This document shows, one piece after another, positions 8,143-16,301 of a stretch of DNA of 58,134 nucleotides (position 1 is its first letter; every line of letters starts with the position of its first letter). This stretch comes from JANRKF01 sp033763575. GTDB lineage: Bacteria; Pseudomonadota; Alphaproteobacteria; Rickettsiales; SXRF01. The notes under the pieces were generated by a model. The model made no database searches. It was not told where the DNA came from and saw only the letters and a list, made by a program, of their open reading frames with translations. The translations under genes and the position numbers were made by a program. The stretch covers positions 1-58,134 of the forward strand of contig JANRKF010000021.1 in NCBI GenBank assembly GCA_033763575.1, written 5' to 3'.

Positions 8143-8648
8143 CCGGCGAAGCCACCACAACGGAAAACCCGCCCGCTGAAAAACCGACCTTGTGGCAGCG
8201 GACCAAAACCAACGTCAAAAACTTTTTTTCCCATGCGCTGGGCTATATCCCACGCGGCATCATCCTCACCGGCATGCTGTTTGCCGGGTCGGCCTTGATT
8301 GAGACCACCACCACCTTTTCCGCGCTCGGCGTTACCGGAATAAACGGCGGCGCACTGGCTGCCAAGTTCGGCATGCATCTGGCGCTGGGCAGCCTCATCT
8401 CCGGCGTGCTCGGCGCGACCATGGCCCCGTGCAAACCCTGCGCCAGCCAGGGCCACGGCGTGCAGCCGGGCGGCAACCCGATGCTCAGCGAGAATGAAGT
8501 GGCGCTCGGCCAGAAAATAGCGCAGGAAGTAACGACTCACGCGACAGATATGGCAAAAACCGGCGTGATGGAAGCGGCGGCGCCGGGTTCGGGACTGCCC
8601 GCCTATGCCGTGGGAAAACTCTTAGGCACCAAGCAACCCTCGCTCTGA
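8139..8648 (+). CDS. Unknown small membrane protein, second of the coupled pair
   Basis: 169 residues from the ATG at 8139, which shares ATGA with the preceding stop. The frame extends upstream, but that extension lies inside the previous gene and has no obvious ribosome site. A Thr/Pro-rich N-terminus is followed by KTNVKNFFSHALGYIPRG, a membrane hairpin at about 43-95 (GIILTGMLFAGSALIE, then LGSLISGVLGATM) and a CKPCASQG motif. The CxxC might bind metal or form a disulfide. Not recognised. It is convergent with sapC, with only 8 nt between the stops. Confidence 0.6.
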   Translation: MTGEATTTENPPAEKPTLWQRTKTNVKNFFSHALGYIPRGIILTGMLFAGSALIETTTTFSALGVTGINGGALAAKFGMHLALGSLISGVLGATMAPCKPCASQGHGVQPGGNPMLSENEVALGQKIAQEVTTHATDMAKTGVMEAAAPGSGLPAYAVGKLLGTKQPSL

Positions 8649-8656
8649 GGCGTTTT

Positions 8657-9442
8657 TTATTTCGATTTTTCTTCCGCCGCAGAGGCCAGCGCGATCAGGT
8701 TCCGCCAGTTGGACGCCGACATCAGCACAAAATAAACCAACGGCAACCAGCCCTTCTTGTGGAACTCCAGAATTTTTTCGTCGGAGAGCTTGCTGAATTT
8801 CCCCTCGTCGATAATCTGGAAGCCGGTAAGCTGCACCTCGCGGCCATTGCTGAGCTTCGCATTCGAACGGGTCGGCGCAAGCAGACCGGCATCCTTGAGC
8901 GCCACGCAGAATTCACGCGTGACGCCGTAATTCTGCTGGAAGGAACGGCAGAATTCCAGCGCGCTCAGCGCCAGCTCCGCAGGCTTGCCGCCAATGAAAA
9001 GCGGCGAAATATCCTTGCCGGGTTTTTTGCGGAACTGCTCGGCCTCCTCATCGATGCAGAGCACGAATTTCTGCTGCTGGGGCACTTCCATCAGCACGAA
9101 CGGATAGCGGCGGACATAGGCCGGGATGTAGGTATCTTTTTTCCATGCGCGGTCGGCGTCGACATAATAATTCTTCTGCTCAAGGCCGGTGAGCACGGCG
9201 GGCATCGGCGCATCGCCGCCGCTGAACACGATGGGATAAAATTTGGCGCACTCGGCGAACTCGATGCTGTTGACGAACACCGAATTGGTATTGGCGGCGA
9301 ACAGCATATTTTCCCTGGTGAGCAGCCCGGCGCCTTCATGACGCTCGGGATCAAGCGCCATCGGCTTTTTGAAGAAAAGCGGCAGGCCTGCATTATCCTG
9401 CGCGCCTTCCGGCTTGGCGGCGCTTGCGGTGGTCTTGACCAT
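8657..9442 (-). CDS. SapC family protein
   Basis: 261 residues matching the SapC pattern: an early LFFKKPMALDPERHEG segment, a central YPIVFSGG and YVRRYPFVL, then CIDEEAEQF and a C-terminal DEGKFSKLSDEKILEFHKKG. The family is named after a Campylobacter S-layer-associated protein and is frequent in proteobacteria, but its molecular role is not established. There is no signal peptide. The gene ends 8 nt from the convergent gene at 8648 and starts 67 nt downstream of mutS in the same direction, so it could lie in the mutS transcript. Confidence 0.8.
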   Translation of the reverse strand: MVKTTASAAKPEGAQDNAGLPLFFKKPMALDPERHEGAGLLTRENMLFAANTNSVFVNSIEFAECAKFYPIVFSGGDAPMPAVLTGLEQKNYYVDADRAWKKDTYIPAYVRRYPFVLMEVPQQQKFVLCIDEEAEQFRKKPGKDISPLFIGGKPAELALSALEFCRSFQQNYGVTREFCVALKDAGLLAPTRSNAKLSNGREVQLTGFQIIDEGKFSKLSDEKILEFHKKGWLPLVYFVLMSASNWRNLIALASAAEEKSK

Positions 9443-9509
9443 AATATGATTCCTTATCGTTGCGGTGAGAATGCTGCGAAGCTAGTGGAAATGCGCCCGC
9501 TTGCCAAGC

Positions 9510-12146
9510 CTAATTGCCCGCCATTTCTTTCAGGCGGTAGAGCGCTTCGAGCGCCTCTTTCGGCGAAAGCTCATCGGGGTTCAAATCAGCAAGGGCACAT
9601 TTTAATTCGCCATCGCCCCCTCCCTGTCCCTCCCCCTCAATGGGGAGGGGATGGGTATAGGCGAAAAGTGGAAGGCTCGCCGGCAAATTTTTCGCGCCTA
9701 TTTTTTGCGATTCGAGCTGATGCAGCACCTCGGCAGCGCGGGCGATGGCGGCAGGCGGCAGCCCGGCGATCTTGGCCACATGCAGTCCGTAGGAACGATC
9801 GGCCGCCCCCTTGCCCACCTCATGCAGGAAGACCAGCGTATCTTTCCACTCCTTCACTTTCAGGTGGTAGCAGGCGAGCCGCGAAAGGCTCTCGGTGAGG
9901 CTCGTCAGCTCATGATAGTGGGTGGCAAAAAGCGTGCGGCAGCCGAGCGTGTTGTGCAGATATTCGATGACCGCCCAGGCGATGGAGAGCCCGTCATAGG
10001 TTGCCGTGCCGCGCCCGATTTCATCGAGGATGACGAAGGAACGGTCGGTCGCCTGCGCGAGAATGGTCGCGGTTTCCACCATCTCGACCATGAAGGTGGA
10101 GCGGCCGCGTGCGAGGTCATCCGCCGCACCGACGCGGGAGAAGCATTTATCGACGATGCCAAGATGCGCCGCCTCCGCAGGCACGAAACCGCCCATCTGC
10201 GCGAGGATCGCAATCAGCGCATTTTGCCGCAGGAAGGTCGATTTACCGGCCATGTTCGGGCCGGTGAGCAGCCATAAGCGCTCATCTTCGCTGACATTGC
10301 AATCATTGCCGATGAACGGCTCATGCGTCGATTTCTCCAGCGCCGCCTCGACCACCGGATGCCGCCCTTTGGTGATTGAAAACGCCCGCGAGCCGTCGAC
10401 CACGGGCCGCGCATAACGGCGCTTCTCCGCAAGCTCCGCGAGGCCCGCGAACACGTCGATCGCCGCGAGTGACTGCGCGGCCAGCGCAATCTCCGCATGG
10501 CGCGAGGCCACCTTGCCCACCAGCTCTTCAAATAATTCCAGCTCGATTTTAAGCGCCTTGTCCGCCGCCTCGCCCATCTTGCGCTCTAAATCCGACAGCT
10601 CGACCGTGGTGTAGCGGATATTATTCGCGAGCGTCTGGCGATGGATGAAATCCCCGGCAATCTTCGCCTGATGTTGCTGGGTGATCTCGATGAAATAGCC
10701 GAGGATATTATTATGGCGGATTTTGAGCGTCGGAATATTCGTTTCGGTGGCGTAACGTGTTTGCAGCGCCGCGATATGTTTCTGCCCCTGCGTTTTCAGG
10801 TCGCGGAATTCGTCGAGCACCGCGTGATAGCCGTGCGCGATAAAATCGCCGTCGCGGGCGAACATGCCGCATTCGCGCCTGATCGCTCTGGCCAGATCCT
10901 CCACCATCAGCGTATGCGAACCAAGCCCGGCGCTGAGCGCCATAAGCCCGCCCGGCAACTCGCCCTCGGCGAATTCCAGCATGGCGCGCACCTGCTCGCT
11001 CGCACGCAGGCCGTCGGCCAGCGACAATAAATCACGCGGGCCGCCCCGCCCCATCATCAGGCGCGACAAGGCCCGCTGGATATCCGGAGCACGTTTGAGC
11101 AGATCGCGCAATTCGCCGCGCTTGTTTTTCTGCGCCACGAACCACGCCACATTATCCTGCCGCGCCGCAATCGCCGCGCTGTCGCAGAGCGGCGCAAGCA
11201 GCCACTGCGCGAGCAGCCGCGCCCCCGAAGCAGTGATCGTCTCATCGATGACCGAAAGCAGGCTGCCTTTTTTCTCGCCCGACAGCCGCACCACCAGCTC
11301 AAGGTTGCGCTGGCTCGCCGCGTCGATCACCATATGGGAAGCGGCGGCCTCGCGGTGCGGTGCCGCGAGCTTGGGCATGGTGCCGATCTGGGTGAGGCGC
11401 ACATAATCGAGCAGCGCCCCGCAGGCGGAAATTTCCGCCGCGCCAAACGGCCCCAGCACCTCCACCGACGGCAGCTGGTAATGCTCACAGAGCACCCGGG
11501 CGGCGCGCTTGAGTTCAAAACTGCTGGCCGGGCGCAAGGTGAGCTGCCCGGCGAAATCCTGCAGCTGGGCGGAAAAAATATCGGTGGTGACAATTTCACG
11601 CGGGTCGATGCGGGCGATGGCGGCCGCAAGCGACGCGGTTTTTTCGACATGGAATTCACCGGTCGAAATATCCATCCACGCCACCGCCGTTTCCGATTTA
11701 TCCCCGGCAATCGCCGCCAGGAAATTCGACGAGCGGGCATCAAGCAGCGTCTCTTCGGTGATGGTGCCGGCGGTGACGATACGCACCACATCGCGGGCGA
11801 TCACCGCCTTGTAGCCGCGCTTCTTCGCCTCCTCCGGCGTTTCAAGCTGCTCGCAAATCGCCACCTTCGCGCCCGATTTGATGAGCCGCTCCAGATACAT
11901 GTCCGCCGCATGCACCGGCACGCCGCACATGGGAATATCCTCTCCGTCATGCTTGCCGCGTTTGGTGAGCGCGATGTCGAGGATCGCCGCCGCCTTCAGC
12001 GCATCGTCGAAAAACAGCTCATAAAAATCGCCCATGCGGTAAAACAGGAGGTAATCCTCATGCGCCGCTTTAAGCTGCAGATATTGTTGCAGGGCGGGAG
12101 TGGCGGCAGCGGGTGCTTCTTCTTTTTCCAAGGCAGCGGTTTTCAT
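9510..12146 (-). CDS. mutS: DNA mismatch repair ATPase MutS
   Basis: 878 residues, normal for MutS. The mismatch-recognition domain carries the YYxxxxDFYELFFDDA-type segment (here LLFYRMGDFYELFFDDA), the clamp and lever domains follow, and the ATPase has Walker A TGPNMAGKSTFLRQ, Walker B VILDEIGRGT and the ATHYHEL motif. It binds mismatches and recruits MutL. Near the C-terminus, around residue 835, a Gly/Pro-rich insert (THPLPIEGEGQGGGDGE) is encoded by a CCCTCCCC/GGGGAGGG palindrome, outside the catalytic core. A ParE-type toxin gene ends 1 nt before the ATG, so mutS appears to be translated from the toxin-antitoxin transcript. Confidence 0.98.
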   Translation of the reverse strand: MKTAALEKEEAPAAATPALQQYLQLKAAHEDYLLFYRMGDFYELFFDDALKAAAILDIALTKRGKHDGEDIPMCGVPVHAADMYLERLIKSGAKVAICEQLETPEEAKKRGYKAVIARDVVRIVTAGTITEETLLDARSSNFLAAIAGDKSETAVAWMDISTGEFHVEKTASLAAAIARIDPREIVTTDIFSAQLQDFAGQLTLRPASSFELKRAARVLCEHYQLPSVEVLGPFGAAEISACGALLDYVRLTQIGTMPKLAAPHREAAASHMVIDAASQRNLELVVRLSGEKKGSLLSVIDETITASGARLLAQWLLAPLCDSAAIAARQDNVAWFVAQKNKRGELRDLLKRAPDIQRALSRLMMGRGGPRDLLSLADGLRASEQVRAMLEFAEGELPGGLMALSAGLGSHTLMVEDLARAIRRECGMFARDGDFIAHGYHAVLDEFRDLKTQGQKHIAALQTRYATETNIPTLKIRHNNILGYFIEITQQHQAKIAGDFIHRQTLANNIRYTTVELSDLERKMGEAADKALKIELELFEELVGKVASRHAEIALAAQSLAAIDVFAGLAELAEKRRYARPVVDGSRAFSITKGRHPVVEAALEKSTHEPFIGNDCNVSEDERLWLLTGPNMAGKSTFLRQNALIAILAQMGGFVPAEAAHLGIVDKCFSRVGAADDLARGRSTFMVEMVETATILAQATDRSFVILDEIGRGTATYDGLSIAWAVIEYLHNTLGCRTLFATHYHELTSLTESLSRLACYHLKVKEWKDTLVFLHEVGKGAADRSYGLHVAKIAGLPPAAIARAAEVLHQLESQKIGAKNLPASLPLFAYTHPLPIEGEGQGGGDGELKCALADLNPDELSPKEALEALYRLKEMAGN
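9616..9652. repeat. C-rich palindrome inside the mutS 3' end
   Basis: The plus strand reads CCCCTCCCTGTCCCTCCCC then CTCAATGGGGAGGGG, which folds on itself. Related copies occur in the gaps at 47811-47911 and 52547-52675. Here it is in frame and adds a Gly/Pro-rich stretch to MutS. Confidence 0.65.
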
Positions 12147-12147
12147 A

Positions 12148-12456
12148 TCAATGCAATCTTTTATGCCAGTAATTCGGAAGGCGGCTCATATGGCTTATGG
12201 CAACGATAATAATCTCTGCCTCATTGCACTGATACACAACCGTATAAGGAAAATTTCTGACAACACAATATCGGAGGTTATATCGCGATGCTCCCCATAA
12301 TGAGCGTGGGAAAAAAAGCGGCATTTGGCGGATGCGCTCAAACGCTTGTTCTATAGCCGCTATAAACTCAAGACCTAGACCCACGCGGCGCATTTCATAC
12401 CACTGGATTGCACTATCAATTTCAAGCTCGACATCGGGTGCCGTAGAAAATTTCAA
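12148..12456 (-). CDS. ParE/RelE-superfamily toxin
   Basis: 102 residues with the RelE/ParE pattern: an N-terminal helix (APDVELEIDSAIQWYEMRR), the GLGLEFIAAIEQAFERI helix, PLFFPRSLWGASRYNLRYC and the terminal strand pair FPYTVVYQ / EIIIVAISHMSRLPNYW. ParE-type toxins poison gyrase and RelE-type toxins cleave mRNA; sequence alone does not settle which. It overlaps the antitoxin gene by 4 nt and ends 1 nt before mutS. This is a typical chromosomal antitoxin-toxin order. Confidence 0.85.
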   Translation of the reverse strand: MKFSTAPDVELEIDSAIQWYEMRRVGLGLEFIAAIEQAFERIRQMPLFFPRSLWGASRYNLRYCVVRNFPYTVVYQCNEAEIIIVAISHMSRLPNYWHKRLH

Positions 12457-12686
12457 GCAGTAGCTCCGCCCCAGCGCCGCTTGATGCGATCAAACATTTC
12501 CGTTGCGTCCAAAGGCTTAACTTCACCACTTTCCAATGCTTCCATGCGGCGATTAATCTCTTCGTTCCACGCCTGATTATAATCATTCGCAGTGAGCAAA
12601 TCGACCTCCAGAGCGTCTGCGATAATGTATTTATCCTCCATTGGCAATGCTAACAGGCTTTGCAATATCTCATCACGACTTTGCAT
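12453..12686 (-). CDS. Addiction-module antitoxin (CHP02574-type)
   Basis: 77 residues starting at the ATG at 12686, chosen because AAGGAGG lies 8 nt upstream; an upstream in-frame ATG lacks such a site. The sequence starts MQSRDEILQSLLALPMEDKY, continues with an acidic middle (WNEEINRRMEALESGE) and ends DRIKRRWGG. This is the usual layout of the small putative addiction module components paired with ParE/RelE toxins. It should neutralise the downstream toxin and autorepress the operon. The stop overlaps the toxin start (ATGA). Confidence 0.82.
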   Translation of the reverse strand: MQSRDEILQSLLALPMEDKYIIADALEVDLLTANDYNQAWNEEINRRMEALESGEVKPLDATEMFDRIKRRWGGATA

Positions 12687-12836
12687 AGAGTATACCTCCT
12701 TGTGCTCTGCAATTGTGCCATAATGTGCCGATGGCGTCCATATTTTTATGACTTTCCGCTTGCATTGCACCTTGCGATATGGGAGATACATCTTCCTCTA
12801 TATTTATCATCAACTTATGCTGCATTGCAGCAAAGT

Positions 12837-12931
12837 GGGTTGCTGAGTTTCTTGGTTGCTGGGTTGCTTAGTCTAAGGCAAGCAGCCAAGCAAATTTAGA
12901 AACCTGGCAACTTAGAAACCTAGAAACCAAG
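12837..12931. repeat. Inverted G/T-rich 7-bp-unit array (cargo-free hairpin)
   Basis: The left arm repeats G/T-rich units of about 7 bp (GGGTTGC TGAGTTT CTTGGTT). The right arm is the A/C-rich mirror (AGAAACCTAGAAACCAAG), and few bases separate them. It ends 10 nt before the maeB ATG. It resembles the arrays at 20089, 39384-39849 and 44545, with a different unit sequence. Confidence 0.6.
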
Positions 12932-12941
12932 CGAAGCGCCC

Positions 12942-15254
12942 ATGACCAAATACGAAAAAGAGCCGATCACCGATCAGGAAGCCCTCGATTACCACTCGCA
13001 GGGACAGCCGGGAAAACTTTCCATCCTCCCGACCAAACCGCTGATGACCCAGCGCGACCTGTCGCTCGGCTATTCGCCGGGCGTGGCGATTCCGTGCCTG
13101 GAAATCCAGAAGAACCCTGAGGCCGCGTATGAATATACCGCGCGCGGGAATTTCGTGGCGGTGATTTCAAACGGCACGGCGGTGCTCGGCCTCGGCAATC
13201 TTGGCGCGCTGGCTTCCAAGCCGGTGATGGAAGGCAAGGCGATTTTGTTCAAACGCTTCGCCGATATCGACTGCATCGACATCGAAGTCGACACCACCGA
13301 TACCGACGAATTCATCAATTGCGTGAAGCTGCTCGGGCCAAGCTGGGGCGGCATCAATCTCGAAGATATCGCCGCGCCCGAATGTTTCGTGATCGAACAA
13401 AAACTGCGCGAGCTGATGGACATTCCCGTATTCCACGACGACCAGCACGGCACCGCGATCATCGTCGCCGCCGGGCTCATCAACGCCGCGCATTTAACAG
13501 GCCGCAAACTGAAAGACGTGAAAGTCGTGGTGCTCGGCGCCGGTTCGGCGGGCATCGCCTGCCTCGAACTCATCAAGCGCATGGGCGTGAAACATGAAAA
13601 CGCGCTGCTTGTCGATAAAACCGGCGTGATCTATGAAGGCCGCACCGAAGGCATGAACCAGTGGAAATCGGCGCATGCGGTGAAAACCGATAAGCGCACG
13701 CTGGCCGACGCCATGAAAGGCGCCGACATGTTCATGGGCCTTGCCGGCAAGAACGCCCTCTCGAAAGATTTAGTGAAAACGATGGCGAAAAACCCGATCA
13801 TTTTCGCCATGGCCAATCCCGATCCTGAAATCACCCCGGAAGACGTGCGCTCCGTGCGTGACGACGCCATCATCGCCACCGGGCGCAGCGATTACGCGAA
13901 CCAGGTCAACAACGTGATGGGCTTCCCCTATATTTTCCGTGGCGCGCTCGATTGCCGCGCCTCGCAGATCAACGAGGAAATGAAAGTCGCCGCCGCCGAG
14001 GCGATCGCGGCGCTCGCCCGCGAGGACGTGCCGGAAGAAGTCTCCGCCGCCTATAAAGGCCGCAGGATGGAGTACGGCCCGGAATACATCATCCCCGCGC
14101 CGTTCGATCCGCGCCTCATGACCACCGTGCCGGTCGCCGTGGCGCAAGCCGCGATGAAAACCGGCGTGGCCCGCAAGCCGATCACCGATATCGAGGCCTA
14201 TAAAAAAGAACTGGCTGCCCGCCGCGACCCGACCGCGAACTCAATGCAGCAGATTTTCGACAAGGTGCGCGCCAACCCGCAGCGCCTCATCTTCGCCGAG
14301 GGCGAGGAAGAAAAAATCATCCGCTGTGCCCAGCAATGGCGCGACAACGGCTACGGCACGCCGGTGCTGGTCGGCCGCCTGGAAAAAGTGCGCGAGCATA
14401 TGAGGAAAATGGGCGTCGAGGAAAAAGGCATCGAGATCGCCAACGCCGCCGTTTCCGAGCATGTCGATACGTATATCGACGCGCTGTACCCCAAGCTGCA
14501 ACGCAAGGGCTATTTATACCGCGACGTGGTGCGCATGGTGAAAAACGACCGCGATATTTTCGCCGCCTCCATGCTCGCCTGCGGCCATGGCGATGCGCTG
14601 ATTACCGGCGTCACCCGCAACTACCACGTCTCGTTCGACAATATCTGCAAGGTGATTGATACGAAACCGGAAGAAGTGTTGTTCGGCATCTCGATGATCG
14701 TGACCGGCGGAAAAACATTATTCATGTCGGATACGACAGTGAACGAATTGCCGACGGCCGATGAACTCGCACGCATTACCGTGAAAACTGCCGAGAAAGC
14801 TCGCCGCATGGGGCATACGCCGCGTGTTGCGCTGCTTTCTTATTCCACCTTCGGCAACCCGATGCGCGAAAAATCGGCGCGCATCCGCGAGGCGGTGTCG
14901 GTGCTTGATGCAATGAATATCGATTTTGAGTATGACGGCGAAATGTCGGCGGATGTCGCGCTCAATAAGGAAATGATGAGCCTCTATCCGTTCTGCCGCC
15001 TGTCGGACACGGCGAATGTACTCATCATGCCAGCGCTGCATACGGCGAATATCGCCTCGACCATGCTGCAGGAGCTTTCGGATGGGGTGGCGATTGGCCC
15101 AATCCTGACCGGGCTTAGCAAGCCGGTGCAGATCGCGCAGATGTCAGCCACGGTGTCTGAAATCATGAACCTGGCGGCGATTGCTGCGGTGACGGCAATC
15201 GAGGAAAAAGAATCCAAAGTGGTGGATGTGAAAAAGGGTAAGAAGAAGGCTTAA
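12942..15254 (+). CDS. maeB: NADP-dependent malic enzyme with phosphotransacetylase-like domain
   Basis: 770 residues, the size of MaeB. The N-terminal malic domain (about 15-430) has SLGYSPGVAIPC, the metal-binding FHDDQHGTA and the dinucleotide fold VVVLGAGSAGIACLEL. The C-terminal third (about 435-760) is a phosphate acetyltransferase-like domain (RLIFAEGEEEKIIRCA, YHVSFDNICK, MSDTTVNELP). The enzyme makes pyruvate and NADPH from malate; the PTA-like part is usually regulatory and binds acetyl-CoA rather than catalysing. It is a single-gene plus-strand unit with an inverted repeat array just upstream. The product is certain. Confidence 0.97.
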   Translation: MTKYEKEPITDQEALDYHSQGQPGKLSILPTKPLMTQRDLSLGYSPGVAIPCLEIQKNPEAAYEYTARGNFVAVISNGTAVLGLGNLGALASKPVMEGKAILFKRFADIDCIDIEVDTTDTDEFINCVKLLGPSWGGINLEDIAAPECFVIEQKLRELMDIPVFHDDQHGTAIIVAAGLINAAHLTGRKLKDVKVVVLGAGSAGIACLELIKRMGVKHENALLVDKTGVIYEGRTEGMNQWKSAHAVKTDKRTLADAMKGADMFMGLAGKNALSKDLVKTMAKNPIIFAMANPDPEITPEDVRSVRDDAIIATGRSDYANQVNNVMGFPYIFRGALDCRASQINEEMKVAAAEAIAALAREDVPEEVSAAYKGRRMEYGPEYIIPAPFDPRLMTTVPVAVAQAAMKTGVARKPITDIEAYKKELAARRDPTANSMQQIFDKVRANPQRLIFAEGEEEKIIRCAQQWRDNGYGTPVLVGRLEKVREHMRKMGVEEKGIEIANAAVSEHVDTYIDALYPKLQRKGYLYRDVVRMVKNDRDIFAASMLACGHGDALITGVTRNYHVSFDNICKVIDTKPEEVLFGISMIVTGGKTLFMSDTTVNELPTADELARITVKTAEKARRMGHTPRVALLSYSTFGNPMREKSARIREAVSVLDAMNIDFEYDGEMSADVALNKEMMSLYPFCRLSDTANVLIMPALHTANIASTMLQELSDGVAIGPILTGLSKPVQIAQMSATVSEIMNLAAIAAVTAIEEKESKVVDVKKGKKKA

Positions 15255-15256
15255 GG

Positions 15257-16300
15257 CTAGCGGAACGGAAGAAAATTCGAGCCGAACTCGCCATCGCCAT
15301 CGCCACCGCCGCGCTTGCCGCGTGCGGGCGAGGCAAAACTTTCTTTGAGCATTCCTGCTTCCATGTCCGTGTTCACGATTTTTTCCAGCCAATACATCGG
15401 CACGCGCACCACTGCCGCAGACGAACCTTTTGTAGCAGGCCTTGCTTCGGACGGTGCGTCAATGATGCCACGCAGGCTTTCATACGCGCCTGCAGGATTT
15501 TTGACCGTATTGCGCGTGCAGAGATAATAACGCCAGGCATTGTCCGGCGATAAATCGTCCAGATCATTGAACTTGAAATAATTGGTGATCTTTTTTTCCT
15601 TCACTTCCCACGTCTGGCCGGTCGCCTCCTCAAGCCTTTCAAGTGCCAGTTTAACGGCGTCCTTAAAGGGCAGTATCTGCCCATAATCGGGACGATCTTG
15701 ATCGGACGAATCGAAATCATAACCATGTTCCTCACCATGCTCCGGCGGTTGAAACTTGTCGATAGATATGGGACCCGCGCTGCTCAGCAATCTTGGTGGC
15801 GCATCAAGATCGCCCGGCCCGATAATCCTGGCATGACCACCCATCGCCTTCAATGCGGCCTCCAGCTCCTCATCTCCAATGATACCGGAGAAATCGAGAC
15901 TGACATCTTCCGCTTGCTGGCCGAGCAATTGATAAACCAAATGGAAAAAAGTGGTTTTGGGTGTATGGGGAAAATCTATGTTGCCCTCAATCTCACCCCC
16001 CACCATATAGCGGGACTGCGGAAATTTATCTTGTGCAAACTCCGGCGCCATCTGCAAATCGCTGATTTCCAGGCGTTTCGCACCCGGCATCTCCCGGTAG
16101 GCCACAAACCCGGCCAATGCGCCGTCCGCAGTGTTAATAGTCAATATTTTCTGGCCGTCTTCACGGATAAAATCTCCGATTTCATCGGCATCCCATGGAT
16201 TGACTCTCCGCCGTTCCGTAAGATAGACGATGTTGCGTATTAGACGTCCATCATTTTCCGATAGAAACTGCACATTAAGCGGGCCGCTTTCCTCCGACAT
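15257..16300 (-). CDS. Unknown protein with weak GNAT-like N-terminal half
   Basis: 347 residues, not recognised. Residues 1-130 contain TADGALAGFVAYREM and KRLEISDLQMAPEF, which look faintly like the central strands of a GNAT acetyltransferase, but the acetyl-CoA loop is not evident. The middle is acidic (PEHGEEHGYDFDSSDQDRPD), and the C-terminal part has a helical WRYYLCTRNT segment and a Gly-rich tail. There is no signal peptide or membrane segment. It ends 2 nt from the convergent maeB and starts 1 nt after the leuA stop on the same strand, so it is probably co-transcribed with leuA. Likely a cytoplasmic accessory protein. Confidence 0.55.
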   Translation of the reverse strand: MSEESGPLNVQFLSENDGRLIRNIVYLTERRRVNPWDADEIGDFIREDGQKILTINTADGALAGFVAYREMPGAKRLEISDLQMAPEFAQDKFPQSRYMVGGEIEGNIDFPHTPKTTFFHLVYQLLGQQAEDVSLDFSGIIGDEELEAALKAMGGHARIIGPGDLDAPPRLLSSAGPISIDKFQPPEHGEEHGYDFDSSDQDRPDYGQILPFKDAVKLALERLEEATGQTWEVKEKKITNYFKFNDLDDLSPDNAWRYYLCTRNTVKNPAGAYESLRGIIDAPSEARPATKGSSAAVVRVPMYWLEKIVNTDMEAGMLKESFASPARGKRGGGDGDGEFGSNFLPFR

Positions 16301-16301
16301 A

